Below, piece by piece: positions 6,243-10,572 of a stretch of 10,572 nucleotides of DNA. Both the position numbers and the translations under genes were made by a program. Source of the stretch: JBCCQH01 sp039024435 (lineage in GTDB: Bacteria; Bacteroidota; Bacteroidia; J057; JADKCL01); the NCBI GenBank assembly GCA_039024435.1, contig JBCCQH010000164.1, positions 1 through 10,572 of the forward strand, read 5' to 3'. Below the pieces are notes generated by a model. The model had not been told where the DNA came from. It ran no database searches and worked only from the letters and a program-made list of their open reading frames with translations. Numbering within the stretch: the stretch's first letter is position 1; each line of letters starts with the position of its first letter.

Positions 6243-7124
6243 ATGGAACTACTCGACGGAAAACAGCTTTCTCAGACAATCAAAGAAGAACTCAAGGCGG
6301 AAACCGCCGCCCTGGTCGCCCAAGGGCACCGGCCGCCCCATCTGGTTGCCATCTTGATCGGAGACAATCCCGCCAGCCAAACCTATATCCGCAACAAGGT
6401 CAAAGCGTGTAATTTTGTGGGCTACCGTTCTACGGAATTGCTGTACGACACTTCGATCAAGGAAAATTTCCTTTTGCGCAAACTCCGCTCCCTCAATGCT
6501 GATCCCGAAGTCGACGGCATCCTCGTGCAATTGCCTCTGCCCAAGCACATCTCCCCCACCAAAGTCATCGAAACGATTGCCCCGGAGAAAGACGTGGACG
6601 GCTTTAACCCCATCAATGTGGGACGCATGGCCAAAAACCTACCCGCTCCCCTGCCCGCTACCCCGGCGGGCATCCTGGAGATGATCCGCCGCTACGGCCT
6701 CGAAACCAAGGGCAAAGAAATCGTGGTGGTTGGCAACAGCAACATTGTGGGATCACCGGTGAGTATTTTATTGGCCCGCGACAATGAACCGGGCAATGGC
6801 ACCGTGACCACCTGCCACATCCACACCCGCGACCTTGCTTTTCACACCCGCCGTGCCGATATTCTGGTGGTGGCGACCGGCGTGGTCCACCTCGTCACCG
6901 CCGACATGGTGCAGGAAGGCGCCGTGGTCATCGACGTGGGCATCAATCGGATCGAAGATGCTTCTCGCAAAACGGGCTACCGCCTGGTCGGCGATGTAGA
7001 TTTTGCCGCGGTGGCCCCGAAATGCAGCTACATCACGCCGGTACCCGGTGGCGTCGGTCCAATGACAATCGCGATGCTGCTGAAAAACAACATGCAACTC
7101 TACCGCGCGCATTTGGGAATCTGA
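6243..7124 (+). CDS. folD: Bifunctional methylenetetrahydrofolate dehydrogenase/cyclohydrolase
   Basis: The product has 293 residues, the normal FolD length. FolD interconverts 5,10-methylene-, methenyl- and 10-formyl-tetrahydrofolate in the cytoplasm, supplying one-carbon units for purines and formyl-Met-tRNA. The catalytic pair is seen in TYIRNK (Tyr48 and Lys52, matching E. coli Tyr50/Lys54), then VDGILVQLPLP (Gln95) and KDVDGFNPINVG (Asp118). The Rossmann loop is GNSNIVGSP, and the C-terminal signature is PVPGGVGPMTIAMLL. After the Rossmann loop there is an ARDNEPGNGTVTTCHIH segment, longer than in E. coli. Asn replaces the Arg found in many GRSxIVG loops, so cofactor preference cannot be read off simply. 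The frame is open back to an ATG at 6108, but that extension crosses the terminator and promoter candidates and has no homology; ATG 6243 (MELLDGKQLS) is the normal start. It probably forms a single-gene unit. Confidence 0.96.
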   Translation: MELLDGKQLSQTIKEELKAETAALVAQGHRPPHLVAILIGDNPASQTYIRNKVKACNFVGYRSTELLYDTSIKENFLLRKLRSLNADPEVDGILVQLPLPKHISPTKVIETIAPEKDVDGFNPINVGRMAKNLPAPLPATPAGILEMIRRYGLETKGKEIVVVGNSNIVGSPVSILLARDNEPGNGTVTTCHIHTRDLAFHTRRADILVVATGVVHLVTADMVQEGAVVIDVGINRIEDASRKTGYRLVGDVDFAAVAPKCSYITPVPGGVGPMTIAMLLKNNMQLYRAHLGI

Positions 7125-7415
7125 GTCACTTTTCTCGGGAGCAACCGCACCCGCAATTCCCGATAACATGCGTGGCTCCCGAACCACCCGCCATTAATTT
7201 CTTCCTTCTTCCACCCGGGAAAAGGAAGAATCCCCACCGCATTCCGCCCCCATTTCGCCCCTACCCGGGCATTTTATCCCCTTTTCCCGCTTACAATTCA
7301 GAATCCATGGGGCAGAATTCCCAAACCTGTCCGGATTACTCTTGTCCAAAGCTCCCTTCTTGCCCCCGTCACTGAAAAAGACACTTCTTATTTGTCAAAC
7401 TAAACACTTTCAACA
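7125..7415. other. Intergenic region between folD and the secreted-protein gene
   Basis: These 291 bp have no convincing gene. A C/T-rich tract runs through 7199-7280. The one clear structure is a hairpin at 7199-7230, plus a weaker dyad, TCGGGA at 7135-7140 with TCCCGA at 7158-7163. Just before the ATG at 7416 there is an AT-rich stretch (TTATTTGTC around 7388-7396) that could hold a promoter, but it does not align well with TAnnTTTG. Confidence 0.5.
7199..7230 (+). terminator. Hairpin after folD, weak terminator candidate
   Basis: TTCTTCCTT (7199-7207) pairs perfectly with AAGGAAGAA (7222-7230). Four more pairs lie inside the stem after one mismatch, leaving an ACCC loop. It stands 75 bp past the folD stop. 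No T tract follows, so it could be a transcript-end stabiliser instead of an intrinsic terminator. Confidence 0.3.
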
Positions 7416-7853
7416 ATGAAAAGAGTATCCACCTTGTTCAGCCTAATTGCTTTTCTCATGCTCGCCGGAACGGTAAATGCCCAAACAAACCTGACCTATA
7501 CCGTGAGCATTCCTTCTTACTCAGGCTGCCACTACACGGTCTGCGCCTACCTCGCGTACAGCACCGGTAGCGGCACCAAATTCGATCCTTACGTAAATGC
7601 GATTGTGGTGCCCCAATGCGCCAGCATTGCCATCGGTGGAACCTATGCGTTCAATTACACCATTCCGGCGGGAGCGACGGTCACTGACATGAGTTTCGGC
7701 GTGTCGGGAGGCGATTTTCGGCACAACTTCGGACTTTCTTCGGAGATGGTGACCGGAAACTGCAACAACCTCTCTAACCCCGTCACGATCTGGACGGCGC
7801 TTTCTGCGTACGACTTCCAGCTCGAAGGGCAGAATATTCTGGGGACCCGCTGA
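7416..7853 (+). CDS. Small secreted protein of unknown function, four cysteines
   Basis: I do not recognise the family. The product has 145 residues. Residues 1-22 are a clear Sec signal peptide (MKR, hydrophobic core, then TVNA before Gln23), leaving a mature protein of about 123 residues. The mature part is rich in Thr, Ser, Gly, Tyr and Asn with short alternating hydrophobic stretches, which suggests an all-beta fold. It has exactly four cysteines (38, 43, 68, 116), enough for two disulfides in the periplasm or outside the cell. There is no lipobox, no membrane anchor and no recognisable type IX C-terminal sorting domain; it ends EGQNILGTR. The gene stands alone: 291 bp follow folD, and a good terminator lies 26 bp after the stop, so it is not obviously in an operon with the receptor downstream. 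The signal peptide and flanking terminator make a real gene likely. Confidence 0.75.
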   Translation: MKRVSTLFSLIAFLMLAGTVNAQTNLTYTVSIPSYSGCHYTVCAYLAYSTGSGTKFDPYVNAIVVPQCASIAIGGTYAFNYTIPAGATVTDMSFGVSGGDFRHNFGLSSEMVTGNCNNLSNPVTIWTALSAYDFQLEGQNILGTR

Positions 7854-7878
7854 TCCATTGAAACCCAAACCAAACTTG

Positions 7879-7918
7879 TTGCCGGTCCCAGGCTTTTGCC
7901 GCGGGCCGGCAATTTCTT
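7879..7918 (+). terminator. Rho-independent terminator of the secreted-protein gene
   Basis: TTGCCGG (7879-7885) pairs with CCGGCAA (7906-7912), continued by CCC/GGG after a bulged T, and followed by TTTCTT (7913-7918). It lies 26 bp after the stop at 7853 and separates this gene from the receptor gene. Confidence 0.75.
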
Positions 7919-8035
7919 GGGGAAGCCGCGGGACAACACCCGCCTTTCGGCCGGGAACGCTGGTCGTTGGTTGAAGTATAGCGGCGTTGGTAGAAAATCA
8001 TTGGCGCCATGCCCGAATTGTACTTCCTTTGGGGC

Positions 8036-10426
8036 ATGACCATCGGCTTATCCATCGCGATCAAACGATTCTCTCTGGCGGCCTGGCTGCTCTTGGGCTT
8101 TTTCCGGCCAATGCACGCCCAGGACTACACCCAGACCATCCGCGGTACGGTCACCGACGCCGATGCCAAATCTCCCCTCGAAGGGGCCACCGTGCTGCTG
8201 ATCCAAAACCAGCCCCTCACCGGCACCTACACCGACGAGCAAGGGCGGTTCCGCCTGGAAAAAATTTCTCCGGGACGCTACACCTTGCAAATCACCTACC
8301 TCGGCTACGAAACCGCTACCATCCCCAACGTGGTCGTGAATACCGGCAAAGAAGTCGTCCTGCAACTCAGCCTCACGGAAAAGGTCATCCAGGCCGCTGC
8401 GGTGGAAATCATTGCCGGCAGCAAGCAGGAAGCCCGCAACGAAATGACCACCGTTTCCACCCGCCAATTCAGCATCGAGGAAACCCAGCGCTATGCCGGC
8501 TCCTGGAACGATCCCGCCCGCATGGCGCGCAACTTTGCCGGAGTTTCCACCGGCGACGACGCCCGCAACGATGTCATCATTCGCGGAAACTCTCCGAGTG
8601 GGGTCCTCTGGCGACTCGATGGTGTGGACATCGCCAATCCCAATCACTTCAGCAGTTTTGGGACCACCGGGGGGCCGGTGAGCATCCTCAACAACAATCT
8701 CCTCGACAACTCCGACTTCATGACCGGCGCCTTCCCCGCCGAGTACGGCAATGCCCTGGCGGGGGTGTTTGACTTGCGCCTGCGCAAAGGCAACGATGAA
8801 GAATACGAATTTCTCGCCCAAATCGGAGTCAATGGCCTGGAATTCATGGCGGAGGGGCCGATTTCCCGGAAGACCGGCGCTTCCTTCCTGATCAATTACC
8901 GCTATTCCACGCTCGAACTGATGAAAGATCTGGGCATCGACTTTGGGACCTCTTCCCAACCGAGTTTTCAAGACGCTTCCTTCAAGGTGGTCTTCCCCTC
9001 ACCGAAAATGGGGGACATCAGTATTTTCGGGATCGGTGGCCGGAGCAACGCCTTGATCCTGGACAGTGAGCGGGATACCTCCGACTTCTTTGGCCCGGCG
9101 GGCAACGACATCGACATCGGATCCAATACGGGCGCCCTGGGCGTGCAACATCGCATTTTTGTGGGCAAGAAGACCTTTGTACGCAATACCATCTCGGCCA
9201 CCGGAGGGACCCAATTGCGCATTGTGGATGCGGTCGATCAGGAGACCAAGCAAATCACCCCGTTCTACCGCAACAATTCTTTCCAGGGCAAACTGAACCA
9301 CTCTTTGCTGATCAACAGCAAACTGAGCGTGCGCCACACGATTCGGGCCGGCTGGTACCTGGACCAGCAGCACTTCAATCTGGAAGAAAGCCTGCAGATC
9401 GATCCCGACCTGGGCTTTGTGACCCTGGCCGATTTCAATGGCCAGTCCTGGCTGATTCAGCCATTTGCCCAGTGGAAATGGCGGATAAATGAGCAATGGA
9501 CCCTGAACGCCGGAATCCACTACCAGCACTTCACCTTCAATGGGAGCTCGGCCTTGGAGCCGCGCCTAGGGTTGCGCTGGTCGCCGGTGGACCGCCACGC
9601 ATTTGGCTTTGCCTACGGTGAACACAGCCAGTTGCAGCCGGTTTACGTATATTTCATCCAGGATTTGCAGCCGGACAGCACCTATCTCATGACCAACCGG
9701 GACCTGGATTTTACCCGCAACCGCCACTTTGTCTTCAGCTATGATTGGGGACTCGGCAAGGACATGCGCTTCAAGGCGGAAGCCTATTACCAGCAACTCC
9801 GCAATGTCCCGATTGCCGGAAATGAGGCCAATTCTTTTTCCTTGCTGAATGAAGGAGCGGATTACGTCGTGCAACTGCGCGACAGCCTGATAAATGAAGG
9901 GACGGGCCGCAATTATGGCTTTGAAGTGACGGCGGAGAAGTTTTTCGGGAACGGATATTATTTTCTCTTGACCGGTGCCTTGTTCCAATCAAAATACACC
10001 GGGAGCGACGGCATCGAGCGGAATACCGCATTCAGCAACAACTATACCGCTACCTTGCTGGGCGGCTACGAAAAGGCGGTCGGGAAAAAGAAGCGCGTGC
10101 GGTTGGGCTTTGATGGCCGGGTGGCGACGGCGGGGGGGCGCCGTTATACGCCGATTGATCCGGTGGCCAGTGCCACGTCCGTATTTGCGGTGTACCGCGA
10201 AGATCTGGCCTTCGGCGAACGGCTCAAACCGTATTTCCGCGCCGATATCCGCACCAAGGTGCGGGTCAACAGCCGCAAGGTCAGTCAGGAAGTCGCGATT
10301 GACATTTCGAATATTTTCAACACCACCAATCCATTGAACATCATCTACGACCAAACAACGAACACCTTGCGGACCAACTATCAATTGGGCTTTTTCCCGG
10401 TGGCGCAATACCGAGTGGAGTTTTAG
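8036..10426 (+). CDS. TonB-dependent receptor with carboxypeptidase-regulatory-like domain
   Basis: An outer-membrane active transporter of 796 residues. Residues 1-29 form a signal peptide (KR at 10-11, hydrophobic core, cleavage expected after HAQ). A CarboxypepD_reg-like beta-sandwich follows (about 33-115: GTVTDADAKSPLEGATV ... TDEQGRFRLEKISPGRYTL ... YLGYET), common in Bacteroidota receptors. The plug domain comes next, with IRGN (182-185), LDGVDI (194-199) and a FPAEYGNALAG motif near 240. A long barrel completes the chain, ending YRVEF with the usual C-terminal Phe. An in-frame ATG at 8009 would add nine residues; I prefer 8036 because it gives a normal-length signal peptide, but this is not certain. 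The SusC-type layout is not evident and no susD partner lies in view, so the substrate is unknown. The stop codon TAG (10424-10426) is completed by the first base of the palindromic element, copy 2. Confidence 0.92.
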   Translation: MTIGLSIAIKRFSLAAWLLLGFFRPMHAQDYTQTIRGTVTDADAKSPLEGATVLLIQNQPLTGTYTDEQGRFRLEKISPGRYTLQITYLGYETATIPNVVVNTGKEVVLQLSLTEKVIQAAAVEIIAGSKQEARNEMTTVSTRQFSIEETQRYAGSWNDPARMARNFAGVSTGDDARNDVIIRGNSPSGVLWRLDGVDIANPNHFSSFGTTGGPVSILNNNLLDNSDFMTGAFPAEYGNALAGVFDLRLRKGNDEEYEFLAQIGVNGLEFMAEGPISRKTGASFLINYRYSTLELMKDLGIDFGTSSQPSFQDASFKVVFPSPKMGDISIFGIGGRSNALILDSERDTSDFFGPAGNDIDIGSNTGALGVQHRIFVGKKTFVRNTISATGGTQLRIVDAVDQETKQITPFYRNNSFQGKLNHSLLINSKLSVRHTIRAGWYLDQQHFNLEESLQIDPDLGFVTLADFNGQSWLIQPFAQWKWRINEQWTLNAGIHYQHFTFNGSSALEPRLGLRWSPVDRHAFGFAYGEHSQLQPVYVYFIQDLQPDSTYLMTNRDLDFTRNRHFVFSYDWGLGKDMRFKAEAYYQQLRNVPIAGNEANSFSLLNEGADYVVQLRDSLINEGTGRNYGFEVTAEKFFGNGYYFLLTGALFQSKYTGSDGIERNTAFSNNYTATLLGGYEKAVGKKKRVRLGFDGRVATAGGRRYTPIDPVASATSVFAVYREDLAFGERLKPYFRADIRTKVRVNSRKVSQEVAIDISNIFNTTNPLNIIYDQTTNTLRTNYQLGFFPVAQYRVEF

Positions 10427-10572
10427 AGGCTGTTTAAAATTGGTTTGTGAAATTTGCTAGTGCAGATTTTTTTGTCCATCGAAGCTCATTTTGGAGTCCA
10501 TAGCCAAAGCTATGGGCGAGAAAATAGCTGAAGAGGGGCGGAAAAAGATGCCATAGCAAAATCGCAGAATTA
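10426..10572. mobile_element. MITE-like palindromic element, copy 2 (cut by the window edge)
   Basis: Aligned with copy 1 from its flanking A (10425-10572 against 2637-2784) there are 6 substitutions and no indels in 148 positions, in the same orientation. The left end reads GAGGCTG in place of GAGGCGG. It is preceded by TTA, so the target again fits TNA. The right terminal repeat lies beyond the window. One difference is compensatory within the hairpin: C2671-G2766 in copy 1 is A10459-T10554 in copy 2. The element starts on the last base of the receptor stop codon and would form the 3' end of that transcript. Confidence 0.8.

Noticed and set aside
7969..7982. GG-10 bp-GC spacing resembling a sigma-54 -24/-12 promoter before the receptor gene
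   Set aside because: Only the GG and GC dinucleotides and a few flanking bases fit; the CAC after GG is missing. Such spacing arises often by chance.
8048..8971. Long open frame (307 codons) on the minus strand inside the receptor gene
   Set aside because: It is antisense to the signal peptide, plug and start of the barrel of a clear TonB-dependent receptor, with no recognisable domain.
1..10572. CRISPR array, tRNA or rRNA genes, riboswitch
   Set aside because: No regularly spaced repeats, no cloverleaf-like or conserved rRNA stretches, and no riboswitch core I could recognise on either strand.

Overview
The window looks like chromosomal DNA of a fairly GC-rich member of the Bacteroidota, most likely Saprospiria- or Cytophagia-like. 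Three things point there: a GldB-type lipoprotein, a PorT-type outer-membrane barrel and a TonB-dependent receptor with an N-terminal carboxypeptidase-regulatory-like domain; start sites without clear Shine-Dalgarno sequences; and AT-rich boxes close to the Bacteroidota -7 consensus TAnnTTTG. The lineage is an inference from gene content. There is no rRNA or marker phylogeny to confirm it.

Layout. At the left edge is an unrecognised 182-residue cytoplasmic-looking protein (2-550, +), possibly cut by the window start. It converges on a GldB-like lipoprotein (607-1659, -). That gene diverges from a 239-residue outer-membrane beta-barrel protein (1827-2546, +), which ends in a textbook terminator (2575-2604). 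Next comes a gene-free stretch (2547-2909) holding a 162-bp palindromic element. Then follow an NtrC-family sigma-54-dependent response regulator (2910-4274) and, 26 bp later, the elongation factor LepA/EF4 (4301-6091) with its own candidate terminator. FolD (6243-7124) has a separate candidate promoter. After a 291-bp intergenic region come a small secreted four-cysteine protein (7416-7853), a terminator, and a TonB-dependent receptor (8036-10426).

How the genes relate. lepA and folD are housekeeping genes (translation; one-carbon metabolism). gldB-like, the PorT-like barrel, the secreted protein and the receptor are all cell-envelope or exported products. The regulator is an orphan here: no histidine kinase is visible. 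Nothing shows that these genes form one pathway; the window is mainly a set of short transcription units.

The most unusual structure is the element present as two same-orientation copies, at 2638-2799 and from 10426 past the right edge. Copy 1 is an almost symmetric 80 + 4 + 80 nt palindrome, with 14-bp perfect terminal inverted repeats and a flanking TCA/TCA duplication. Copy 2 differs by 6 substitutions in 148 shared bases. Two of these form a compensatory base-pair change that keeps the hairpin but puts stop codons in the open frames on both strands. This fits a structural, MITE-like element, not a gene. Copy 2 sits exactly at the end of the receptor gene and supplies the last base of its stop codon.
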